A stretch of DNA of 32,609 nucleotides, taken from Alphaproteobacteria bacterium. Lineage in GTDB: Bacteria > Pseudomonadota > Alphaproteobacteria > TMED109. This document shows positions 16,387 to 25,800 of this stretch, piece after piece (the first letter of the stretch is position 1; each line of letters starts with the position of its first letter). A program made the position numbers and the translations under genes. Under the pieces are notes generated by a model. It worked only from the letters and a program-made list of their open reading frames with translations. It was not told the DNA's origin and did not search any database. The DNA lies in assembly GCA_022824395.1 (NCBI GenBank), contig JAJDZX010000047.1:1-32609 (forward strand), in the 5' to 3' direction.

Positions 16387-16835
16387 GGCGATCCAGCTCA
16401 CGCCACCCGCCCGCAACGTCCTCGACGGCCCGCCCCGCACGGGTGCCTTCGTCTTCCCCAACCGCCGGGGGGACGGCCCGATGACCGACCTCAGCTGGCG
16501 CCGGCGCCCGGCTCACCGAGACCAAGACCGGGCCCCGCACGATTTGGTTCGGGCACGAAGCCGCACGGCTGCTCGCCGCACTGCCCCGGCGCGACGACGT
16601 CGGCCGGGTGTTCCCCGAGACCCTCACCGTTCGCGACTCCAGACGTTCTGGCGCGGCCTGCGCGAGGATGCAGGCCTTCCAGGCCTCCGCCTCCACGACC
16701 TCCGACATTCCTACGCCTCCCAGGGGGTCATGTACAGCGTCGGACTCACCACCGTCGGCCGCTTGCTTGGACACCCGCCAGGAGGCCACGGCAATCAACG
16801 CGCACCTCGACGACGATGCGCTGCAGGACGAGGCC
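16387..16835 (+). pseudogene. Tyrosine integrase remnants B (catalytic-domain pieces, frameshifted)
   Basis: Two catalytic-domain pieces follow each other. The first (about 16387-16500) reads IQLTPPARNVLDG and GAFVFPNRRGDGPMTDLSW, the segment after the catalytic Lys in this family. The second (about 16504-16835) has RLTETKTGPRTIWFGHEA (catalytic Lys region), GLRLHDLRHSYASQGV (His/Arg box) and GRLLGH, spread over three frames. In the last frame QEATAINAHLDDDAL carries Asn (codon 16797-16799) where the nucleophilic Tyr of the usual Y-A-H-L motif is expected. Two integrases of the same broad family are probably mixed here. Neither is functional. Confidence 0.85.
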
Positions 16836-16842
16836 GCCCAGG

Positions 16843-17058
16843 CCGCTACCTCGGCGACTGGCTCACCCGTCCCCTGAACGCTATCACGCGCCGCGATGTC
16901 GAAACCCGGTTCAACCGGATCACCGCCGATCATGGCTGGTCGCCCGCCAACCGCACGATGTCCCTGCTGTGCTCGGTCTACCGTCGGCCCTGCGTCGACG
17001 TCGACGGCCTCCGCAATCCGGTCAACCTGTGGCTGGCCGGCGGCGGGAAGTTCCACCA
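16843..17058 (+). pseudogene. Tyrosine integrase remnant C (core-binding domain)
   Basis: About 70 residues with the character of an integrase SAM-like core-binding domain: DWLTRPLNAITRRDVETRFN, then ITADHGWSPANRTMSLL and GLRNPVNLWLAGGGKFH. This piece differs from remnant A and so comes from another integrase. Similarity ends at about 17058, exactly where an opposite-strand ATPase fragment begins, so this is a recombination breakpoint. Confidence 0.75.
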
Positions 17059-17294
17059 CACACCTCCACCGAGACGACAAGACTCGCGTTTGCGACCGCG
17101 AAGTCCCGGGCGTTTTGGAGAAGCTCCCAAATCCAACGCGGTAACACACGCGAACGGTTGGACTCTAAGGTACGGAGGTGCTTGTGCACGCCTTGGGCAG
17201 TGTTGGAGGCGAGAGTCCTGATCTTTGCCCCGTCCCAGTCCTGCGTCATCGATCGAGAGGCACCAGCCGTTTCGGCATCCATTTGTACGGCCAA
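17057..17294 (-). pseudogene. Truncated sacsin-type GHKL ATPase, N-terminal fragment
   Basis: On the minus strand a start near 17294 or 17252 leads into KIRTLASNTAQGVHKHLRTL and then RVLPRWIWELLQNARDFA. The WELLQNARD segment is the N-box of sacsin/DUF3883-type Hsp90-like ATPases that are common in bacterial defence islands. Family similarity is lost after about 80 residues (LVVSVEV), where remnant C of the opposite strand begins. The protein normally exceeds a thousand residues, so only the first few percent remain. Stretch 17295-17511 shows nothing further. Confidence 0.6.
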
Positions 17295-17511
17295 TCGTCG
17301 GGGCGGCGCCGCGCCGATTGCCTAACAGATGCAGCCATCAGCGCGCTTGGCGAATCCGGCGGCGAGAAACGGCGACTGGGCAATCGCGCCTGAAAGGCCA
17401 TAACGGGCCCCCATGAGCGGCGGGCAACGGAGCTTGCATTCACACGACCTCGGCATACCTTCCGGTGCCTCCGTGTTGCCCCAAGCCCCCTCCTCTCCAC
17501 CACGGGTTGCC

Positions 17512-19431
17512 TCACCCTGACTCCATATCGATGACCTGAAAAACAACTGCTGGATCTTTTGGCGCTTGCCATTCCTTACCCTGCGCTATGTACACTCCGT
17601 TCATCAATTTCTTCACTACATTTACTCCTGGCAATTCAACCTCACCCAACAATCCTACCCAATTTTCCTCGCTGTCCAGCACCTTTCCGATCGCTTTGAC
17701 CTTTTCCTTTAGGAACCTCGCTGAGGGGTCAGCATCCTCTTGGTCAGCATCCTCCCCATTCGGCAAACGTCCCAATAGTTCGCTGTGCAGCACTTCCAGC
17801 GCTTGCTTTAGCCGTCCCGCAATCGCAGGCGTGACTCTAATTGTCCGTTTGCCGCCTTCGAGTGCCGAAGAAAGAAATAGGTCGCCAAGGTCGTTGACCG
17901 TCTCGGGTGGATCCCCCGCTCCAACTATTACGCCACGAACTCCCTTCCGAAACGGAGGCATAACTGGATGCCCGGGTCGTAGCAACTGTCTTCCAAAGTC
18001 GTTTTGCAGCTTCAACGCATAGAGCGGCCTCAACCTGTCGCGCTCCGACAAATCAACCTTCTTCTTAGAGAGATAGTCCTCCAATTCCCCTAATGGTACC
18101 GTTCGATAGGTCTTGAATTCCCAATCAATCCGGTAAACTTCAGATCCATGCCTCACTCCTTCCGTAGCAGGAGCGGCCGAATTCGCTCTCACATCATCAA
18201 TCTTCCGTGGGACACCTTCCACTACAAGAACAGGCATTTCTCGATCTGGTTTGCGTTCCGAATTCGGTGCAAAGGCCAAGTCGCAATCCGCACTCAGAAT
18301 CACCACCGCCTTCGTTCGTCCGGCGTCCACAAAGACGTCTCCAAGCCCGACCAGCGGTACATCACGATAGTCACTTCCTTCTGCTTCCCTCGGATGGGGG
18401 CCTAACGGCCCAACATTTCGTTCAAACAACGCATCGTGGTACAAAGTCGCCACTATCGTAGATGGTTCCACCGGCGAGATAAGCATCTCCTCAAACTCTA
18501 TCTTGTCTACTTCCGATTGCTGCGTTCGAAGATCATCTTCGAACGCCAGTGCTGCCAAATGCGACGAAAACAACCACGACAGATAATTTCCCAACGGATG
18601 GCCATCGGCTTGAAGGGACAATTTCTGGATGTATGCGTAGTCACCCAGATCTAGGTCATCCAACACGCCGATCAGACGATCACGGGCATTACTCAAACTC
18701 TCCTTTGCCGCCCTAATGTACTCTCCAATCGTACCCGAATGTGGGAGAGCGCCAGCAAACATTTTCAGATGAGCTCGAACCTTCCACGGTTCGTCTAGAT
18801 CGTCTTTGGCTACAAACGCAAATGCCGAGCCTCGGATACCTACAGTTCGGCGAAAATTTCTTCTGAAAGATCTTACACTGTCCAAAGACGACATCAATAC
18901 AATCTGTTGAACCAGGTCTGGATCGCGATCATCTTCAATCTTCTTTGCAATCGCTACAGCCAAATCTCCATCAGCTTTATTCTTTTCCAAGTAATAATCG
19001 ATGAACACCAATTGCTTGTCTCGAACATTTAATTCGTCACTTGGCGTCAATTCCATGACTTCGCATCCTGACGCCTCCCGCATATCTCTTACGACGCAGC
19101 GCATGGCATGCCGCTCGCGAATTACCTTTTCCAACGTCTCCGACACCGACGAAAGTTCGGCGTACGCAGCACCCAAGATACGATTCGGCGCCGTAAGCGC
19201 CTCGATAGCCACCAACGGACGATCCTTAAGCGTTTCCTCATCAAACCCGCATTCAGCAAATTCCTCAATTACGGCCTGATCCTTCAAGTCACCGAAGAAC
19301 GCCTCTACCGCGTCCTCCTCCTGGGCAGGCAACTTAATGGAAACCAAAGACTCTAACGCGTCATCGATAACCGCAATAGAAGTTATTCCATCCAACTGCG
19401 CAGCGGCGGGTCCCATAACTGCGTCACTCAT
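17512..19431 (-). CDS. Receiver-like domain protein with uncharacterised C-terminal region (effector candidate)
   Basis: A 639-residue protein. Residues 15-215 fit a CheY-like receiver with a long insertion: the acidic pair Asp23-Asp24 (SIAVIDDAL), phospho-acceptor Asp145 (LVFIDYYLEK), Ser181/182 (IVLMSSLDS) and Lys209 (AFAFVAKDDL), each at the end of a hydrophobic strand. The rest (about 300-639) contains VVILSADCDLAFAP and a predicted beta-rich part that I cannot assign. The ATG at 19431 lies inside the end of the kinase-like gene (ATGAGTGA), so the two are translationally coupled. An in-frame start 60 bases upstream is less likely. It probably receives a signal or phosphate from the ATPase partner. 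Base composition looks lower in GC than the flanks. Confidence 0.75.
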   Translation of the reverse strand: MSDAVMGPAAAQLDGITSIAVIDDALESLVSIKLPAQEEDAVEAFFGDLKDQAVIEEFAECGFDEETLKDRPLVAIEALTAPNRILGAAYAELSSVSETLEKVIRERHAMRCVVRDMREASGCEVMELTPSDELNVRDKQLVFIDYYLEKNKADGDLAVAIAKKIEDDRDPDLVQQIVLMSSLDSVRSFRRNFRRTVGIRGSAFAFVAKDDLDEPWKVRAHLKMFAGALPHSGTIGEYIRAAKESLSNARDRLIGVLDDLDLGDYAYIQKLSLQADGHPLGNYLSWLFSSHLAALAFEDDLRTQQSEVDKIEFEEMLISPVEPSTIVATLYHDALFERNVGPLGPHPREAEGSDYRDVPLVGLGDVFVDAGRTKAVVILSADCDLAFAPNSERKPDREMPVLVVEGVPRKIDDVRANSAAPATEGVRHGSEVYRIDWEFKTYRTVPLGELEDYLSKKKVDLSERDRLRPLYALKLQNDFGRQLLRPGHPVMPPFRKGVRGVIVGAGDPPETVNDLGDLFLSSALEGGKRTIRVTPAIAGRLKQALEVLHSELLGRLPNGEDADQEDADPSARFLKEKVKAIGKVLDSEENWVGLLGEVELPGVNVVKKLMNGVYIAQGKEWQAPKDPAVVFQVIDMESG

Positions 19432-21844
19432 CTTCGATGCCCCCGAAGTTCCAGACCAGACTATTGATGTACCCATGCATGTTTGCCTCACCCAGTTTCA
19501 ATGTCCCTCCGTGATACTCCGCGATCTGCCTCGCTATGTAGAGGCCTAGCCCCCGACCTTCCTTCTGCCGCTTGGTCGTGAAGAAAGGCTGAAACACCGT
19601 CTCGCGACGATCCTCGGGAATTCCGGGTCCCGAATCCGCCACCGTCACTCGGCCTGCGCCCGGTTCAACCGTGACTTCTATGGACCCAATTTGATCTCCG
19701 TCTCTCGCTGCCTTTCCGGGACCCCGATCGTATTGGTCCATCTCTACAATCCAATAAACTGAATTGGACAATAAGTTCTCGATTACTTGCACAAACATTC
19801 CCTTAACAGCCGTGATCAGTCGGCGGCCCTTTGGTGGAACAATGGTCATCGTGAACTCGATCCGTTTCGCCCGGCTCGCCTGACGGGCGTAGCCGTCGAC
19901 TATTTCGCCCACCCACTCGGTAATCTCAAACTCCTCCTTTGTCTGTCGTGCATTGGTGCTTAGAGGATCGAGAACCCGCAGTCGCTTCTGCAGCGTTCGA
20001 AGTTGCGCTTCCAAAACTCGCAGCGAAACTGAAACCGACCTCCGGTCCTTTCCCGAACGGGCGGATCGGATCGTCTTTAGCCCACCTGCTGTCGCGCGGT
20101 ACAGTTCGTGCGCAAGTACCTCGATCAATAGGCCAATGCTTGCCAGGTGCATTACTCTTTCGCGCTCTTGCTCCTGCGCCTGGGAAGCAATCTCCACAGC
20201 TTCAGCCGCCGCCCGAAGTGCCGCCAACGACTCCTTCACTTGCTTGGACAACCTGCTTCCTCCTGCCGTCTTCGACAGCGCCTTTACCAGACGCGGCAAC
20301 AACGCTTCAATGCGATCATCTTCTTGCCTGAACCGCTCAATCGCATCATCGGCGTTGACCCGCTCCGCCCGCCGCAGCTCGTCGTCTACGTCAACCACAA
20401 ATCCACGGAAATACTCCATCGACGAACTAAGCATCCCGACAAATGCCCGCTTCTCAGGTCCATCGGTCAAGCCCTCCCGATTTGTTTGGTCGGTTAGATA
20501 GGGGTTACCTTCCTTCGTAATGTTGGCTCGCCCAACAACCTGTCCTCGATTTAGCTTAAAGCCGCTTGTAGAAAAGGCATGCCGATCAAGATCAAGCCAA
20601 TCGTCATTAAGCCCGCCGTACGGGTTCACTCGGAAACCATCTCTATACAAGGATACCCCACCCGCCCACATCGCCAGGAGCCTTCTCACAGTGCTAAGGT
20701 CACCAATACCTTCAATCTTGCTTAGGATTCTGCGGTTAAACCAATACACCTCCAAGCTAAATGGACCGACACGCTCTAATGTTTGCCGGCTTGCACCATT
20801 TGCACTATTGGCCAAATCAATGCCTCTGAAATCAAGCGATCCCTTTCTCTTTCGAAGTCGGTAATCCATCTCTGCGTGCAGGCGAGGACCAAGCTTGCTG
20901 TCTACCCGGTATTCCGCAAAGAACACTCCGTGGGCATGCTCCAAGATGAAGGCCGCGAACTCCGGAATCTCTACGTTGGTCCCGTTGTAACTGATCGTCA
21001 ATGGCAGCTTCTTCCTTGAAAACGGATCAACTAGCTTAGAAAAATGGTCGCTAGCCATTTCCTCCAGCTTGGCCTGCGACCAATCCGACGTCAGTGCAGT
21101 GATTCGAATAAGTGTTCCTGTATCACTCTCATCTTTTTTGCCTGCTTTCTTTGGCTCTACTTCAATATTTCCAATATCTTCATCTGCGGCGTTCGCAAAA
21201 TCATTCCAATCGATCCATAAATTGTTCCATCTCTTTTCACCTCGGGCCCCTGTAAATACTTCCATCGCATCACCGAGGCGCATCGCTGACAGACGGCCCA
21301 AACCCTTCTCCCCAAGGATTACCCTCGCTCCTCGTCGCACTTTATTTCCACGTCCCGCCGCGCGCATCCGTTCTTCTTCCCGCTGGCGCACGCGGTTTCT
21401 CGTTCCTATCGTGAGATACACGTCCTTAAGGATTGTGGCCGACATTCCTTCGCCGTCGTCATCAATCTCGATATAATTCGCCTCGCGAACCAATCGGGAA
21501 AACTCCCCTTTTGTCGTCGCTTGGCTAATTTCATCAATCAGTTCGTTGGCGTTTGGAGCATCCGGATCAACTGCGTCTAAGGCGAGCCGTCGAATGTCCT
21601 TCCAAGTCCCCGACGCCTTTTCCAACGAACCGTCGGGCTGACTGTCAGATGTCCTACGTTCGCCCAACCCACGAAGCACGGCATCATAAGTGTGAAAGCC
21701 TATTCGTTGAACCACCTCTATCCGCACTTCCGGCGACCGGGCGTCCAATGAGTTTTTTATCAATTCATAGAATGCCACGCCATCGGAACTAATCAGCTCC
21801 GAACCGAGATGGAGAATCGTTCGTGCGTTAACGCGGAAACTCAT
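19424..21844 (-). CDS. Dual GHKL ATPase: Hsp90/MutL-like module plus histidine-kinase-like module
   Basis: An 806-residue protein with two separate GHKL ATP-binding modules. The first has an N-box YELIKNSLDA at 26-35, a G1 motif IDDDGEGM at 127-134 and GEKGLGRLSAM at 178-188, as in Hsp90/MutL-like ATPases, followed by a transducer-like region to about 470. A coiled-coil-like stretch (485-570) leads to HLASIGLLIEVLAHEL, an H-box with His579, then an N-box VIENLLSNSVYW at 687-698, G1 DSGPGIP at 737-743, an F-box FQPFFTTK and G2 GRGLGLYIA. All parts of a histidine kinase core are therefore present. No membrane segment is visible, so it is cytoplasmic. It lies behind the phosphorothioation genes and is coupled to the receiver protein. 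Confidence 0.85.
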   Translation of the reverse strand: MSFRVNARTILHLGSELISSDGVAFYELIKNSLDARSPEVRIEVVQRIGFHTYDAVLRGLGERRTSDSQPDGSLEKASGTWKDIRRLALDAVDPDAPNANELIDEISQATTKGEFSRLVREANYIEIDDDGEGMSATILKDVYLTIGTRNRVRQREEERMRAAGRGNKVRRGARVILGEKGLGRLSAMRLGDAMEVFTGARGEKRWNNLWIDWNDFANAADEDIGNIEVEPKKAGKKDESDTGTLIRITALTSDWSQAKLEEMASDHFSKLVDPFSRKKLPLTISYNGTNVEIPEFAAFILEHAHGVFFAEYRVDSKLGPRLHAEMDYRLRKRKGSLDFRGIDLANSANGASRQTLERVGPFSLEVYWFNRRILSKIEGIGDLSTVRRLLAMWAGGVSLYRDGFRVNPYGGLNDDWLDLDRHAFSTSGFKLNRGQVVGRANITKEGNPYLTDQTNREGLTDGPEKRAFVGMLSSSMEYFRGFVVDVDDELRRAERVNADDAIERFRQEDDRIEALLPRLVKALSKTAGGSRLSKQVKESLAALRAAAEAVEIASQAQEQERERVMHLASIGLLIEVLAHELYRATAGGLKTIRSARSGKDRRSVSVSLRVLEAQLRTLQKRLRVLDPLSTNARQTKEEFEITEWVGEIVDGYARQASRAKRIEFTMTIVPPKGRRLITAVKGMFVQVIENLLSNSVYWIVEMDQYDRGPGKAARDGDQIGSIEVTVEPGAGRVTVADSGPGIPEDRRETVFQPFFTTKRQKEGRGLGLYIARQIAEYHGGTLKLGEANMHGYINSLVWNFGGIEDE

Positions 21845-21997
21845 ATTTCAGTTACTGCAATGTTTTCTGATCTGTGCTCGGCAGAGCACTCGATGTTGGA
21901 ACCCGGCCTGCCGAGCGCACGTTCTCAACCCCTGCATAGCTAGCCTGCGGGACAACCTTCCTCTCTGGTGCGTTCGTCGAATTCCAAACGTGAGGTG
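21845..21997 (-). promoter_or_regulatory. 153-base gap with inverted repeat between sspD-like gene and ATPase pair
   Basis: The only real gap in the six-gene minus-strand series. It holds a perfect 8-base inverted repeat (CTCGGCAG at 21877-21884 and CTGCCGAG at 21908-21915), which GTG/CAC pairs could extend across a two-base bulge. No T-run follows on the minus strand, so it is not a classical terminator. It may be an operator, an mRNA structure or part of a separate promoter for the downstream pair. I see no convincing -35/-10 boxes. Confidence 0.4.
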
Positions 21998-22801
21998 TCA
22001 CAGCGTGCAAATCAGACATCCGTCGTCCTTATCCTCTTTTGCATCCCCCTGACGGTCGTATATCTCCGCGAGCGTTAAATTGGCATCACTCCGTTTGCTT
22101 GCCGCCAATCTCTTAGCGTGCTCTTCCTTGATCGCACGCATGCGCTCGGGCTTCTCTAACTCCGACAGAGACTCTCTCTCGCTCCAAGTGAACGTATTCC
22201 CGCTTCCTTCAAATGGACGCTCGTATTCCTTTGCTTGCTCGTAAAGGGCCGGATAGCGCTCCTTCAGGCGCACCCACTCAATCTTTTGTTGGTAGAAGCA
22301 AAAGAAACATCCAGAGCGCGAACGTCCCCAATTGTGGTAAGGCGGTAGTCCAACCCCTGAGGCGTCCAATATTTCTCGAATGTCTGCAAGATTGAGCCCG
22401 GCTTCTTGAAATGGGTATACGGGAGTGATATTTGGCTTATGGCTGATATATCCGGTCCGCCGTTCGTCGGCACGTAGACCTACATAATTCACTACGACAT
22501 CATCGCCGACGTACTCTTCAAAGGGCTTAAGCTTTAGCATCTTCGTGCACCATCTACGATGGTTAGAAGGAATCATGCCTCCGTAAACGTCATACCAGTG
22601 ATCGAATCCTAGTTCGGCCTTAAACCTTACCACCCGACGCCCCAAATAATCCTCGATGCGTTCAAGATACTCGTAGGTATCTGGCAACTCCTTTCTTGTG
22701 TCCCAAAATACATACTCCATCTGCGGAACCTTATCCCGCATATAGATCGCCAGTGCAGCAGAATCTTTTCCGCCTGACAGGCTGAGGATGTGTCGCGTCA
22801 C
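21998..22801 (-). CDS. sspD: PAPS-reductase-like ATP pyrophosphatase, SspD-like (DNA phosphorothioation)
   Basis: A 267-residue member of the adenine-nucleotide alpha-hydrolase/PAPS reductase family, the group of DndC and SspD. The PP-loop SGGKDS is at 9-14. Cysteines at 85 (RRWCTK), 165 and 168 (SGCFFCFY), and 262 and 265 (GCLICTL) could hold an iron-sulfur cluster. In phosphorothioation this subunit activates the DNA backbone with ATP before sulfur insertion. It begins with GTG at 22801 and overlaps the large ATPase gene by four bases (GTGA). It is shorter than DndC, which fits the SspD type. Name rests on family and on gene order. Confidence 0.82.
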   Translation of the reverse strand: MTRHILSLSGGKDSAALAIYMRDKVPQMEYVFWDTRKELPDTYEYLERIEDYLGRRVVRFKAELGFDHWYDVYGGMIPSNHRRWCTKMLKLKPFEEYVGDDVVVNYVGLRADERRTGYISHKPNITPVYPFQEAGLNLADIREILDASGVGLPPYHNWGRSRSGCFFCFYQQKIEWVRLKERYPALYEQAKEYERPFEGSGNTFTWSERESLSELEKPERMRAIKEEHAKRLAASKRSDANLTLAEIYDRQGDAKEDKDDGCLICTL

Positions 22802-25800
22802 TCCAGGTCTTCCCTCGTGGATTCAGTAGCCAGTTGCTCTGAGAGGAGAGCAACCAGTAGCGCACCAGGGCTGTCGGATTGGCGTAGCACTTCCCTCATC
22901 TCCTTCGCCGTCGGCGATGACGCTAGGCCATTGCCGGTCGTTCTCACATACATGCTCCGCTCAGTACCGTCGGAACTGGTAACATGAACAGCTGTGATTG
23001 GCGACTTCTGCGCCCTGCTCTCGCGAATCAGTGCAAGCCGTCTCGCGAGCCTTTGAGCAAGCGCGCGAACTTCGTAGCCGAAGGTGTCGACAGTGTCATC
23101 GTCCCAGCTCTCGAGCCGGCGGCCGGTCACCAAACTTGCTACGCCGTCTAGCCAAGCCTGATGGGTGGTTTCGGGGTTCAGCGCACGGTCAACAAACCCA
23201 CGAAGACCGAAGTCCCTCAACTCGAGCTCCTGACCTGCATAGTCAGTTCGGATCTGCTCGCGCAACTCACTCAGTGAGCGGGCAGCGAAGGCATCCAATA
23301 AGTGGGCCTCCGCTTTTTTTCGCAGGCTCGGGAACGCGTCCGCAATATCCACGAGGGCGACATCGAGCGCTGTTGCGAACATCTCAACGTTAACCGCACC
23401 GTCTTGAAGCGCGTCGCAGGCCTTAGGTAGCGTCTCGAGGACTAGTTCAATGGGCTCACGCCCCCTTTCCAGTGCTGCGCGGACCGCTTGTGTTCGCTCG
23501 TCTACCGACCTTGTCATCTTCGTGTACGGTGGCATTGTCAGCCACCAGCGATACAAGCCCTCCACTAACGCCTTTAGCTCCGCCTTCGGCGGATCACCGG
23601 CCCAGACCGAAAGGTTGCTGCGGAGGGCTTCCAAGACTTCTTCCCCATACTCCGTCGACACATGCCTGACCGCAAAGTTTCCCGGATTCTTCGCCATTCT
23701 CATAAAGTGGGCTGTGGTTATCGCCGGTTGGAAGCTGTTACGCTCCAACACCGCCACCTCACGGTTCTTGCAAATCAAGTAGGTTGCCAAGATCAGGAGC
23801 GCGGGTCCTTTTCTGAGGCCAACGGGTGGTCGTGCCAGTTCCATCAGAAGGTCATCTAACCCTATGACTTCCCCGCATTGCGCCACCTTGTCGATCAGTC
23901 TCCAGGATGGCCCCCACCGAAGGGGATCGTCACGAGGCGGCGGATGAAACCCAAATACGCCGTCTACAACCCGATGCAATCCAGAAGCATAAAACAGCGA
24001 CAGGTAGATCGTGCGCTCGGGTGGTGCCCCCTCCAATCCGAGAGCCTCTTCCGAGCCCCTTTCAACCATTAGTTCAAACAGCCTGGTCCGGGCTGCAGCG
24101 ATCGCCGGTGAGAGCTTGTCGCGGTTTATCAATTCGTTCCTCAGGAGTGGGGCCTCCGAGAACACCTCATCACAGATATCGCTTAGAAACCGACTCAGTG
24201 CTGTCCGCGAACCAACTTCCGCCTCTTCACCATTGTGGTACCAGCTTTCCTGCCCAAGCGCTTCTCCTAGCTTGGAGAAAGATGCCAGTTCGCGTAACAG
24301 TTCTGTCTCAAGCGTCGCGATGCGTCTATCGACCTCCCCTCGAGCTACGTCGTCTATCCGCAACTCCTGACAATTCGAATGAATCCATCGCCAACAGGCC
24401 AAATCGTGCGCTCGTGCTACATCTGACGCCGTGAAACGCCGCTGACGGATGATTGCTAGCGGCCCAGCGTCCGCGGAAATACGTCGTGCTCGCTCGGCTG
24501 CCTCCTCGTAATCTTCGTCCGGATGGACGGTTATCACTAAAATTGTTCCGTCGACGTCAGCGCTGGGTTCGACTGTTTTGGTGCCTACAACATTGGCAAA
24601 GGTCCTCAACGTACCCGTCTGATGATAATGTCGCTGAGCGACGATTGGACGGGTAGGAGGCAACCTTTGCAACTCCGTCCCAATCCAGTTAGTCGCCGGA
24701 ACCGCTGCCTTAGCGTCCTCCATCCATTTTTCGAGATCGACACTGGTGTGAGACCAAAGGCTAAAGTCACCGCGGTATGAACGCTTGTGGACAACACCAC
24801 GCCCTACCAGTGTCTCTAGGGCTGCGTTCGCCTGCTTTTCATCGAGGCCCAAACACCATGCGACATCTGACACATCGCATGCCAGCCCAGGAACCGGCTC
24901 CAGCACCGACATCACCCCAATCAGTTTCAGCACCGACATATGGAGCGGATCCATGTCTGCGCACGTCATCACCGCATCTGCCGCCAGTTGCCAGCGCTTC
25001 TCACGCTCGGTCGACCGGAAACGGAAAGACCCCTGTGCCGCCAGATAGTCATACAGTTCGTCTAGCCGGTACCAAATGGCGGGCCCGTACTCCTTCCCGT
25101 GCGCGAATCTGCGAAATCCCCCTGGTTCCAATGATTGGAGAAAACTGAATACCGAGCGTTCGTTTTGCCCGAAGCGTCTTGAGGTCGACGCAAGACAAGC
25201 AAGCGTCGCAGGATGGATCGGGTATAGGCTCTCCGCTAACGTCCGCACGCGCGAAGCCGAAGTCGCAAATATGTGGCGCGAATGCGCTTCCGAATACACG
25301 GAACGTGCAGCCTTTCTTACATCGACAGAATGCGTGCCCACCGGATTCAAAGCTTCAGCCACCAGGTGCAATGTTTGCTCAGTCGACTCCTGAAAGGCGA
25401 TTTCCTCGTATCTTTCGGAAGATCTGGCCCACTCGCCCTCGACCCACTCTCCCATTCCCGCCACATAGTCCCCGAACCGATGATGCAGGAACCCGATAAC
25501 GCCCAGTGGTGCCGTACCAGAGCCCCCGGCACGTTCGGCGAGAAGTTGAAAAATGGATGGGTCTTCTCGCTTCCGATTGCCTGCAGCAAACTCAAGATAG
25601 CGACCCATTTCATCGATCAGCAGCAGAAGCCCGCATCCCCTCTTCCTGCTCAAACGAATCGCGAATTCAGACAAGAGTTCTAGGGCCGGGCGTACATCGC
25701 GTTTTCCCTCCTGCCGCATTGCCAAAATCTTCCTAGCCTCGGCTACGGTTGTCCGATCCCGAATCGTTGGAGAGCTGGCAGTCTCAATCAATGTTCTCAG

